A stretch of 25,401 bases of DNA from JBECKQ01 sp040235375. Its GTDB lineage: Bacteria > Planctomycetota > Phycisphaerae > UBA1845. Shown here piece by piece: positions 1 through 8,200 of the stretch. Location of the stretch: positions 1 through 25,401 of the forward strand of contig JBECKQ010000156.1 of NCBI GenBank assembly GCA_040235375.1. Direction: 5' to 3'. Position numbers and translations under genes: made by a program. The notes below the pieces were generated by a model. It saw nothing but the letters and a program-made list of their open reading frames with translations. It ran no database searches and had not been told where the DNA came from. Each line of letters opens with the position of its first letter. Position 1 is the stretch's first letter.

Positions 1-447
1 CGCCGCAAAGTCGCGCATGTCTACGTCGCCGTCGCAATTGAAGTCCGCCTCCCGACACCCGCCCGGATAGGCGATCCCAGGGCCGTTCAGGCAACCGGCG
101 AAGATGCCGTAGTCGTCGAGGTCGATATCGCCGTCGCCGTCGATGTCCTTGTTTGGCAGGCAGCCGAACGTCGTCACGCAGCCGATGAATCCGATCACGG
201 CCTCATGCGTCGGTGAGCTCGCGGTCGTGCTGGCCGACTGACTGACCAGGAGCAGGTTGTCGTCCGTTCCATTCGCGACGAGCGCACCGGGCGTCGTGTT
301 GACGCACACCATGATGTGCGTCGTCCCCGGACCCTCCGGCACCGCGTGACCGGGTTGCGTCATTACCAGCGTGGCGACAACCAGCAGCGATACGACCAAT
401 GTGCATCCGAGCGAGTGCCGCGACAGGCGAATCATGAGCGGTGTCAT
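1..447 (-). CDS. secreted dockerin-like EF-hand protein, 3' part missing
   Basis: The reading frame is open from the ATG at 447 to the window's left edge (149 codons seen), so the C-terminus is missing. An AAGGAG ribosome site lies 7 bases before the ATG. The first ~35 residues form a basic start followed by a hydrophobic run (VVSLLVVATLV), a probable Sec signal peptide. From about residue 97 there are two calcium-loop-like segments, DIDGDGDIDLDDYGIFAGC and, after a Cys-containing linker, DFNCDGDVDMRDFAA. This paired Asp-rich pattern is the dockerin/EF-hand type found at the C-termini of many Planctomycete secreted proteins, so the gene probably ends soon after the edge. The middle (residues ~40-95) is a short domain I do not recognise. 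The start lies 36 bases after the stop of the upstream secreted protein on the same strand, so the two are probably co-transcribed. A surface or extracellular location is inferred; the binding partner is unknown. Confidence 0.75.
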   Translation of the reverse strand, partial: MTPLMIRLSRHSLGCTLVVSLLVVATLVMTQPGHAVPEGPGTTHIMVCVNTTPGALVANGTDDNLLLVSQSASTTASSPTHEAVIGFIGCVTTFGCLPNKDIDGDGDIDLDDYGIFAGCLNGPGIAYPGGCREADFNCDGDVDMRDFAA

Positions 448-483
448 GATGTATCTCCTTCTTCTGGCGGGCATCGCCCGGAT

Positions 484-2520
484 TCACTCGCCGGCCGGAC
501 CGTCGGCGATCGCCGGAACCGCCGCGCCCTGTATCTGGCCCGCGGGAATCGGCTGCGGCCGGCCGTGCGCCGGCCTGACCGCCGGCGCCTCGTCGTTCAG
601 CGTCTCCGCACCATGGACACCATTGGCCGCCGTGCGCGTCACGTTTACAACCGGCTCACCGGGCGTTCCGCCATCGACGAATTCGTCGGCGAGGTCCGGC
701 CCGTGGGCCCGGTTGACCTCCGCCGGCTCGTCCGGCTGGAACAGGTTGGTCTTGCGGAATTTCGGGAGGCGCAGATGGGAATAGCCGCTTCGGTTACAGA
801 TCACCTTGTAGTCGAAAGTGGCATTGGACGTCCCGCCCCTCAGTTCTTGAACCACGAAGCCGTCGGTTCCTTTCTTCACGAACACGCCGTTGCAGTCGTC
901 CGTCAGCGTCACCATCACGCGCATCGGATGCTTGTTGTTGATCACCACGGTCTGAAGAAAGCCCGGATCGAGCTTGATTTCCGCCTTGCCTTCGTCCAGT
1001 TTCCCGGATCCGACATCCTCAAACCACATCTCCGGGCCTTCGGTGCAGAAAAACATGCGTTCTTCGCCGTCGATTTCGACGATCGCGCTCTTGACGTCTG
1101 CCGACACGTTGCCGTCAATCGTCAGGAACCCGCCTCCCGCCGAGAAGCCGCTGTCCAGCTCGATGACCTCGGCTCCGTCTTCGGCAAGCATCTCCAGCAC
1201 CGATCCGTTGCCGCCGCCGGAGAATTCCTCGCCGCGGAGCAGGATGCCCGACGCACCGTTGTCCTGGCGCACGTCGATCAGACCGCCGCCGAAATCCTCG
1301 CCGTCGATGAGCACGCGGACCGAACTGGCGTTGTTGTTGACCGAAATCGAGCCGGCATCGTCGGCGTTCTGGCCGGTCAGCGTGACCGTCGAACTCCCGT
1401 CATCCGCGTGGACCCTCGCCGTGGTACCGAACACCTCAAACGTGGTCGAACCGTCCGTCTGGTGCAGGGCGATCTGACCGGCGCTGCCGTTGCTTCCGTC
1501 CAGATCGATGGTGACGGCGCCGCTTGCCTGTTCACGCATCAGGATCTCCCCGCCGGTGCCCGCGCCGTCACGGGCGGAAAGTGTGATCGTCTCCAGGTTG
1601 TTCGCGCCGGCCCGATCAAGCAGGCTGATCCGTCCCGAGTCATTCCCGCCGTCGCCGTCCAGCGTGATTGTCGTGCCGCCTCCAAGGTTGTTCATCGTCA
1701 CCTGCGCCCCCGCGCCGTTGCCCGCGCTCAAAAGCACGCCGTCATTGCCGTTCGCGTTCGCGATGCTCAGAAACGGCCCGTTGGTCGCATCCTCGGCGTC
1801 GAGCGTGATGCGCATCTCGCCTGCGCCCTCGTTCATCGTGAGGCGCGACCCGACCCCCGAGCTGCCGCCGGCGACCACGAACGTGCTGGTGCCGTCGACG
1901 TTGCGAATGTTCGTGAATCCGTTTCCCAACGAGGAAACGCCGTGCTCCATGATCAGATCGCCGCTGGTGTTGTTGAACTGTGTGAATCCGCCGGAGAAAC
2001 TGGTTAGCGTCATCACCGGGTCGGCCGAACTGCTGGTGAAAACGTCGATGGTGCCGTCGGCCGTCGGTGACCCCGCGTCGATGTTGTCGGTCAGTTCCTC
2101 GTTTTCCACCCGGTCGGCGCGGAACGCGTAACTGTTCGGCGATAGCAGAGCGCGCGGTGACATCTCAATCCCGCCGTCGACCGTCACGCCCAGGTATTTG
2201 GTGTTTTCATCAAACACGGCGGCCGGAATCTGGTTGCCCGCCGTACCGACCGTCGTACTGCACACGCCCTCGCTGAAACTCACAATGCGGCCCAGATCGC
2301 TGAAGATCGGCGCGCCCGCTGCGGGCACGTCATAGACACGAAAGTCAAGCGTATGATTTCCCTCCAGGCGCACGCCGCCGCCGTCCGTGATCAGCGCCTG
2401 AAAGCTCAGCACGCGTCCGGGCGGAGCGAGCGCCGGCTCGCCCAACAAAGGACTCACGAAGCAAAGCCCCGCAACCGGAAGCGCAAGAAATCCCCACCAT
2501 CGCCACTGTGATTGTCGCAT
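484..2520 (-). CDS. large secreted beta-repeat (tail-fibre-like) protein
   Basis: 678 residues. The ATG at 2520 is preceded by GGAGG at 7 bases, and the N-terminus is a signal peptide (hydrophobic WWGFLALPVAGLCFVSPLL). Residues ~32-135 form a module common in secreted proteins of Planctomycetes and other environmental bacteria, beginning GRVLSFQALITDGGG and including YLGVTVDGG and LSPRALLSPNSYAFRAD. Residues ~150-480 are Gly/Asp/Ser-rich with a loose ~25-residue periodicity of the type I-x-LDG-x-GxxxxGxIxL, which suggests a beta-solenoid or fibre shaft. Residues ~495-595 (FEDVGSGKLDEGKAEIKLDP ... HPMRVMVTL ... CNGVFVKK) match a conserved terminal domain often found in tail-fibre-like surface proteins. 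The last ~80 residues are low-complexity and Pro/Ala-rich. No catalytic motif is visible, so the likely role is structural or adhesive at the cell surface. The dockerin-like gene follows 36 bases downstream. Confidence 0.8.
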   Translation of the reverse strand: MRQSQWRWWGFLALPVAGLCFVSPLLGEPALAPPGRVLSFQALITDGGGVRLEGNHTLDFRVYDVPAAGAPIFSDLGRIVSFSEGVCSTTVGTAGNQIPAAVFDENTKYLGVTVDGGIEMSPRALLSPNSYAFRADRVENEELTDNIDAGSPTADGTIDVFTSSSADPVMTLTSFSGGFTQFNNTSGDLIMEHGVSSLGNGFTNIRNVDGTSTFVVAGGSSGVGSRLTMNEGAGEMRITLDAEDATNGPFLSIANANGNDGVLLSAGNGAGAQVTMNNLGGGTTITLDGDGGNDSGRISLLDRAGANNLETITLSARDGAGTGGEILMREQASGAVTIDLDGSNGSAGQIALHQTDGSTTFEVFGTTARVHADDGSSTVTLTGQNADDAGSISVNNNASSVRVLIDGEDFGGGLIDVRQDNGASGILLRGEEFSGGGNGSVLEMLAEDGAEVIELDSGFSAGGGFLTIDGNVSADVKSAIVEIDGEERMFFCTEGPEMWFEDVGSGKLDEGKAEIKLDPGFLQTVVINNKHPMRVMVTLTDDCNGVFVKKGTDGFVVQELRGGTSNATFDYKVICNRSGYSHLRLPKFRKTNLFQPDEPAEVNRAHGPDLADEFVDGGTPGEPVVNVTRTAANGVHGAETLNDEAPAVRPAHGRPQPIPAGQIQGAAVPAIADGPAGE

Positions 2521-2578
2521 AATCAGCCTCCAAGTTTACGCAAGGCGACAAAAGACATGGACTGGCCCGAATAACTTG

Positions 2579-2607
2579 ACCCTAGCGTCTCGAAAATGCT
2601 GAGTCAA
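2579..2607 (-). promoter_or_regulatory. possible sigma-70-like promoter for the secreted repeat protein
   Basis: On the minus strand TTGACT (2602-2607) and TAGGGT (2579-2584) are 17 bases apart, about 60 bases before the ATG at 2520. The -35 box is good and the -10 box is poor. This is suggestive only. Confidence 0.25.
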
Positions 2608-2627
2608 GAAGATTCTTGGCCTCCGAG

Positions 2628-2820
2628 TTATGAGGCGATTGGGGCTGACGTCGTAACTGCGCGTCAATGCTGTATTTATAGAAACAGCATACAGTTAGCT
2701 GCCACGAAATCAAACAGCATGTTCACCTTGAACAACATGGTCACCGCGAAATCGTGGCAGTTTCGGTAGGGGTCGGGCGAAGATGGTCGGCGTGTGGTAG
2801 TGGTAGGGCGGTTGCCGCTC
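2628..2820 (+). repeat. dispersed repeat, copy R1 (IS-end-like)
   Basis: By eye this stretch aligns with 14707-14912 in the same orientation, at about three quarters identity with small indels. Shared blocks include TGCGCGTCAATG, CCACGAAATC, ACAGCATGTTCACC, AATCGTGGCA and (with one mismatch) GGTCGGGCGAAGATGGTCGGC, ending in GGGCGGTTGCC. R1 also contains ATGCTGT/ACAGCAT inverted arms around a 10-base loop (2668-2691). It lies directly upstream of a decayed transposase on the same strand, so it is probably the non-coding left end of that element. No coding frame spans it convincingly. Confidence 0.75.
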
Positions 2821-2896
2821 TGCAAGCGGAGGTCCAGAATGTCGGGCCGTCCTCATCGCCGTCTCTTCGACGGTTCATGTCCGAGGGGCACATGTT

Positions 2897-3250
2897 ATGC
2901 TGCGTTGGTTCTACGTCGCTCTTCACCTCCTCGCTGAAGCGGGTGCGGCACGCCGGGGCGCCCGCATCCGATTCCTCAAGGCCCAGGTCGATATGCTGCG
3001 CCGGAAGCTCGGCGGCAACCGCGTCATCCCCAGCCCCGACGATCGAGCGCGCCTGCTGGCGATTGGCTAGGAACTCGATCATGACGTGGCCGAGGTCATT
3101 GGCATCGTCACGCCGTGAACGTATGCCCGGTGGGTGATGGAGCTTCGGGAAGGGCGGCGGCCGAGACGGGTGGGGCGGTCGAGGATCTTCCGCAATATGC
3201 GCGAGTGTGGCGGAAATGCAGACTATGTCCTTCGGCTCGTCCAACTCCTG
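2897..3250 (+). pseudogene. integrase-type (DDE) transposase pseudogene, N-terminal part
   Basis: Reading from ATG 2897 gives MLRWFYVALHLLAEAG, then RIRFLKAQVDMLRRKLGG and NRVIPSPDDRARLLAIG, a TAG stop at 3068-3070, ELDHDVAEVIGIVTP, a TGA stop at 3116-3118, and ARWVMELREGRRPRRVGR followed by NMREC. From memory this matches the N-terminal, DNA-binding part of integrase-core transposases that are abundant in Planctomycetes. Two in-frame stops interrupt it and similarity fades after about 3210, although VLRLVQ near 3230 may be the next conserved piece. The catalytic DDE domain was not found downstream in any frame I read. The element is therefore dead. The stops are single-base changes within clearly homologous sequence, which points to old decay rather than assembly error. 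Confidence 0.7.
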
Positions 3251-3896
3251 CCCAATTCGGCCCCACCGCTGCCTCCGGGAGCGGCGACGCCGTTCGAAGA
3301 CCGAACAACGGCCTCGTCGGGGTCGCGTTCGTCTTTCCAAGGCGTTCCAAACCTGACGGTGCGCTCGCAGGTTGCGCCGTACGGATATCGATGGCCATGT
3401 GCATGTCCTCTGCATCGTCACTGGTTGACACCCCATCAGGGCAAGGTGGCGAGGGGAAGTCAAGGCGCTTGCGCAATGATCCCGAGGTTCTATTGAGCAT
3501 ACCGGGGCAGCCGGCGGCGAATTCCGGCGTGACCGGGGTCGGTCGCCCAGACCCACCTGATTCTACAGGCCAGGATGCTGGCCAGCTCAAGCGGCTGAGC
3601 ATTTGCTCAAGGCAGACAGCGATCATTCGATTCGTGGCGCACCGGCGCAGTCGCTGGATCGCCGACCGGGACTGAACCGCGTCTTGCGGTCCAGCTCCTT
3701 GGAACTGATAATGTGGTTTGCATTCCGCCGCCCCGGTGCCCGTGCATCCAAGTGGGGCGATGGATGCGCTATCGGCGCGGGATGGGCGGATCCCTTGATC
3801 ACCTGCAGGTGGGAACAAGTGGCTCATTCGGAACACCTGATAGTACATAGACTTTACCAGCTCGGACTGATCGGGCAATAGGAAATCGAGCCAGTC
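3251..3896. other. degenerate tract, no supportable gene
   Basis: Several long open frames cross this stretch on both strands, but none has a recognisable domain, a good ribosome site or consistent codon use. They look like by-products of high GC. One frame near 3380-3430 reads RTDIDGHVHVLCIVTG before a stop, which faintly recalls the HVH motif of REP-type tyrosine transposases; the similarity is too short to call. It is most likely the eroded remainder of the mobile element(s) starting at R1. Confidence 0.4.
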
Positions 3897-3910
3897 GAAA
3901 GGAGGGTGCA

Positions 3911-4552
3911 GTGAAGGATACGCTAATCAACCATTGCTTGCGGAGCGCTCTCTACGCGTTCAGCATGTTACTCTGTGCGGTGAACCTGGGGTGCTCGGCG
4001 TCGCCCCTTGGTCTTGCCATGCACATCGCCGGGGATGCCGTCCATGACGTCGATCAGAAAAAGCGTTCCACGGAGCTTGTGGGCGCGCCCGTAGCACAGG
4101 CCGACACGCTGTTCGGTGCACCGGTCGAGGTCCTGACCGATACACGAAGCGAACGAGAGTGGAGGCTTTACCACGTCCCGGCGGACCTTCTGGACACCTG
4201 TCGATACGTGGTCGAAGTGAAAGACTCGCGCATCCTCGCCGTGGACAAGATCCAGAAGCATTCGGACGTCGTCCTGGAGGAGGGGCTGCTTGCAGTTCTT
4301 CGCCCCAAGGTCAAGGATAAACGACCGGCAGAGTGCGAAGCGAATCTCAAGATGGGACCGGCGCTGCTTACCGTCCGCAGCAAGACCACCGGTCAGATGA
4401 TCCAGCTTTATGACGCGCGGGTCCTGAAGGAGCTTCAGAGACCGTACTACTGCATCTTGCGCTTCGGCCCAACAGACACTTGTGAGCAGATCAGCCTCGC
4501 CAAGATGTACTCTTCCGCCGCAGACGACCTGAGTCGGGAACAGGGTGCCTAG
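3911..4552 (+). CDS. small putative lipoprotein of unknown function
   Basis: 213 residues. The start is GTG 3911, supported by a strong AAAGGAGGG ribosome site at 3898-3906. The N-terminus (KDTLINHCLRSALYAFSMLL then CAVNLGC) is a signal peptide ending in a lipobox-like NLGC, with Cys28 the probable lipidated residue; the -3 Asn is not canonical, so lipidation is moderately supported. The mature part contains LVGAPVAQADTLFGAPVEVL and REWRLYHVPADLL, with a later segment LLTVRSKTTGQMIQLYDA. The duplicated GAPV/LFG pattern followed by a WRLY strand resembles small envelope proteins that compare predicted parameters, but I do not recognise a family. The gene stands alone, between the mobile-element debris and a 650-base non-coding stretch. 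Function unknown. Confidence 0.7.
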   Translation: MKDTLINHCLRSALYAFSMLLCAVNLGCSASPLGLAMHIAGDAVHDVDQKKRSTELVGAPVAQADTLFGAPVEVLTDTRSEREWRLYHVPADLLDTCRYVVEVKDSRILAVDKIQKHSDVVLEEGLLAVLRPKVKDKRPAECEANLKMGPALLTVRSKTTGQMIQLYDARVLKELQRPYYCILRFGPTDTCEQISLAKMYSSAADDLSREQGA

Positions 4553-5201
4553 TCCCACGGTCATCGAAACCGATGCTTCACGGACGACGTACGATGTTGC
4601 GCCCACCCGCCAGCTCATCCCCGAGAAAGACGGAGCCGATTCTCAGGTGACCTGGCTTGGCTTCGCTGCTGGGTCAAAACCAGCTATTGTACGACCCCCA
4701 TCCTCCTGCGTATGGGTTTCGCGTGTGTTTCTCCGGGCAGGTTTCCCCCGGGCGATGCGCTGCCATGGGGCGTATTTCCGGCCCGGCAGGCCGGACGAAT
4801 CACCGTTTATCCTATGTTTTTGAGATTCGCTGGACGCGTGCCAGCGATCGCCCTTCCAGAAAGCGTGATTGCCACGGCGACGACCGCGGGAGAAAATGAC
4901 ACGCAGGGAGCGAAAGGCATACTGGGCAGAATCAAGGACGGGGATATATCACCCTGCGTGGTCAGCGAACCAGCTAAGTCGTCGTGGCCAGCGTAATCCT
5001 GCTCGTTGCGCTGATCGTTGAGTTCGGCCGGATCTCACGTCGATACCGCAGGCAGCCGGAGCGGAATCATGGGGTCGGGCATGTCCCCTCCGATCTTATG
5101 CTCCACTTGGCTCACGACAGCGTCCGGCTTATCGCCGCCATGCGCGTTTTTGCCGCCACCGGGAAAGTGCGCCGTTACAAGTTGCCCCAGGGGGTCCTCG
5201 C
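4553..5201. other. intergenic tract with small hairpins, no clear gene
   Basis: No recognisable protein family lies here. Visible structures are GCTGG/CCAGC arms at 4668-4684, a perfect 7-bp stem TCCGGCC/GGCCGGA with a 5-base loop at 4777-4795, and GCTGG/CCAGC again at 4829-4845. None is followed by a T-run, so none is a standard intrinsic terminator. I looked for a GEMM-type c-di-GMP riboswitch pattern ahead of the kinase and did not see one. A weak ORF occupies the last part (separate entry). Confidence 0.4.
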
Positions 5202-5205
5202 ATGA
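4984..5205 (+). CDS. doubtful 73-residue ORF overlapping the kinase start
   Basis: A GTG at 4984 opens a frame beginning MASVILLVALIVEFGRISRR, a single hydrophobic segment followed by basic residues, and ending AATGKVRRYKLPQGVLA. Its TGA overlaps the kinase ATG as ATGA (5202-5205), a pattern typical of coupled genes. Against it are the lack of a good ribosome site, composition unlike its neighbours and no recognised family. It may be a small membrane protein, the remnant of a larger one, or chance. Confidence 0.2.
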   Translation: MASVILLVALIVEFGRISRRYRRQPERNHGVGHVPSDLMLHLAHDSVRLIAAMRVFAATGKVRRYKLPQGVLA

Positions 5206-8200
5206 GACCACGCTTTTACAACCATAGCATCGCCCGGAGGCTACAGCTTGGCGTAGGCGTCGCGGCCGGGCTGGTGCTCGGGTCGACCGTGTGGTTGAAC
5301 TACCGCGCCAGCCGCGACGAATTGAAGCACCAGACGAACACCAAGGCTGTTTCGGACATTCGCGCCGCCGCCTGTCGACTGGATGATTTCATCGCGCGCG
5401 TCGGCATGTTGCCGCGCAGTATCGCCATCCGGCAAAAGACGCATGGAGGCGATCCCGATCCAGAGATGGTTCCTTATCTGCGCGAACTCCTCCGTCAGAC
5501 GGCGCCCGAGGAGGTCTACGGCGTCTACATCGCCTACGAGCATAAGAACTGGGAAAATGCGGACGCATGCCTCGCGGTGCACCGCAAGAACTGGCCCGCC
5601 CTGACCCCGGTGGAATACGACTACCACGAGTCGAAGCAGGAGTGGTACAACGGTCCGAAGCTTTCCCGGGCGTTCTACGTGACGGAGCCGTACTTCGATC
5701 AGGGGGCCGGCAATATCAGCATGGTAAGCCTGACCGTGCCGGTCTTCGATGCGGACGCTAACTTCATCGGTGTCGCCGGGGCGGACTTGGCACTCGAGCG
5801 CATCCGAAAAATGGTGCGTTCGATCCACCTGCAGGCTACCGCCGAGGGAGGGAACGGTGACGCCGCCAATGAATATGCAATGCTCGTCAGCCGCGCCGGG
5901 AAGATTGTGGCGCATCCGGATGAGCAGCTCATGCTTCGCGAAGGCTTCCCCGGCGCCGACCTGACGAGCCAACTCGGCGGACAGTACGTGCAGGCCAAGC
6001 CCGAGGGATTTGCGACCGTGGAAATGAATGGCGAACGCCGGCAGCTTTACTGGGCGGAGTCGCCGCTGACCGGTTGGAAGGTCGTCCTCAATGTTTCCGA
6101 GGACGCGATTCTCGCGCCCGTACGCGAACTGACCTTGCACTCCGCGATGGTCGGGGTGGGTGGCTTGCTGGCCATGGTCGTGATCGTGTCCGCCATCGCG
6201 GGACGCCTTGTCCATCCGTTGCAGGGCCTGACCCGCACGGCTGCCGCCGTCGAGCAGGGGAGCTTCCGCGAAGAAATGCTGGGCTTCCTCCCCCGTCGCC
6301 ACGACGAACTTGGCGAACTCGCGCGCGGCTTCCAGAAGATGGCGCGCGAAATCCAGGTTCGCGAGCAGCGTCTGGCTGACTGGAACCAGAACTTGGAGCA
6401 TACGGTCGCGCAGCGTACGGCAGAGCTTTCCGCTCACGCGGACGAGCTGGAAAAACTGACCCGGCAGGCGCAAGAAAGGGGCACCCTGGAGTCGAGCCTG
6501 TCGGCGTTGAACACGCGTCTTCGCGGGAATCTGACCGTCGCCCAGGTCGCGGAGCGGGGACTGGCAGGCGCGGTGGAGTTCCTGGCAGCGCCCATGGCCG
6601 CGTTGTTTGTCGCGGGAGCGGACGGGGCCTTTCACCGACTCGCCGCGCACGGCTACCCGGATCGCCCCGACATCCCGAAGTCGTTTGTTCCCGGCAGTGG
6701 CACGGTCGGCAAGGCTGGGCAATCCCGCTGTCCGGTGTTCAGCGAGCCGGACCCAGGAGGCCACCGCGTGCAGTTCGGATTCGGGGCCGTGGCTCCGGCT
6801 GACATCGTGGCCTATCCACTTCTGGCCGATGAAACGCCGGTGGGCGTGATGGAGCTCTGCCTGCACCACCCACTAAGTGAGACGCAGACCCGATGGCTGG
6901 AGAGAGCATCCGAGACGATGGCGAATGTACTCCGCTTCGCGCGGGAGAGCGCCGAACGACGGCAAGCCGAGGAGCAGACGCGGCTCATACTCGACTCCAC
7001 CTCCGAGGGCATCTTCGGCGTGGACACCGACGGCCGGATTACCTTCGTGAATCCTGCCGCCTGCCGACTGCTGGGTTACACGACCGGCGAATTCGTCGGC
7101 CGGGACTCCCACAGCCTCTTTCATCATCACCGTCCCGACGGTGGCGAGTGCCCGCTGGACGAGTGCCCCATGCTTGGCGCCTACAGGCAAGGCAAGGCAA
7201 GCCGCGTGGATGACGAATACCTGTGGCGCAAGGACGGGACGGCGCTTCCCGTCGAGTATGGCGCCACGCCGATTCTGAAAGACGGCACGGTCTTGGGCGC
7301 GGTGATCAGCTTTGCCGATGCCACCGAACGGAAACGCCACCTGGAAGCCCTGGCCGCCAGCGAGCGCAAGACTCGCCGGATCCTCGAGACTTCCAACGAG
7401 GGATTCTGGGTGATTGACAACACGGCCCGCACGACCGAAGTCAACGACGCCCTGTGCCAGATCCTGGGTCGCCCCCGGGATCAGATCATCGGCCGCAGCG
7501 TTTTTGATTTCACGGACGAGGAGAATGGCCGTATCTTCAAGGAGCACATTGCGCGGCGGGAAAAAGGCGAGTCCGGTTCGTACGATGTCACCATGCTGAG
7601 ACCAGACGGCCGTTGCGTGCCCTGCCACGTCAGTGCCACGCCGCTCCTCAATGAACAGGGTGTCAAGATCGGTGCGTTTGCGATGTTTACTGACATCACC
7701 GAGCGCAAGCGCGCCGAGGCGGAAGTGCAGGACCGGCTGCTGTTTCAGCAGGCCCTCCTGAACAGCATCCCGTACCCCATGTTCATCAAGGACGCCGAGA
7801 CGCGTTTCCTGGGCTGCAATGCTGCCTACGAAAGGGCCTTCGGCGTCTGTAGCGAGGACATGCGAGGCAAGTCCGTTCTCGACCTGGAGTACATTCCGGT
7901 GGAAGACCGACGGAAATTCCACGTCGAGGACACCTCCGTCATCCGAGACGCGAGCCGCCTGAGCTACGAACTGCCGATCGCGTACGCCGACGGGCGGACG
8001 CACGTGACCCTCTACTCCGTGGATGGCTTCCGTCTCGCCGACGGGCGTCCCGGCGGCCTGATAGGCCTGCTCGTGGACATAAGCGATCGGAAACGAGCCG
8101 AGGAGAGGCTTCGGGAGGCGATGAAAGCGGCCGAGGCGGCCACGCAGGCCAAAAGCACCTTTCTGGCCACCATGAGCCATGAGATCCGCACACCGATGAA

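Noticed and set aside
316..2007. 563-codon open frame on the plus strand
   Set aside because: It lies antisense to the secreted repeat protein, has no recognisable domain or ribosome site, and is explained by high third-position GC.
3380..3480. Possible REP-type tyrosine transposase fragment (DGHVHVL)
   Set aside because: Only a few residues match, with stops close by; not enough to call.
3108..3878. 256-codon minus-strand frame and 186-codon plus-strand frame in the degenerate tract
   Set aside because: No domain, start signal or consistent composition; they overlap transposase debris.
4657..4996. Two overlapping plus-strand frames of 80 and 94 codons before the kinase
   Set aside because: No ribosome site, no family and atypical composition.
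4650..5201. Riboswitch upstream of the hybrid kinase
   Set aside because: Short hairpins are present, but no known riboswitch consensus could be matched by eye.
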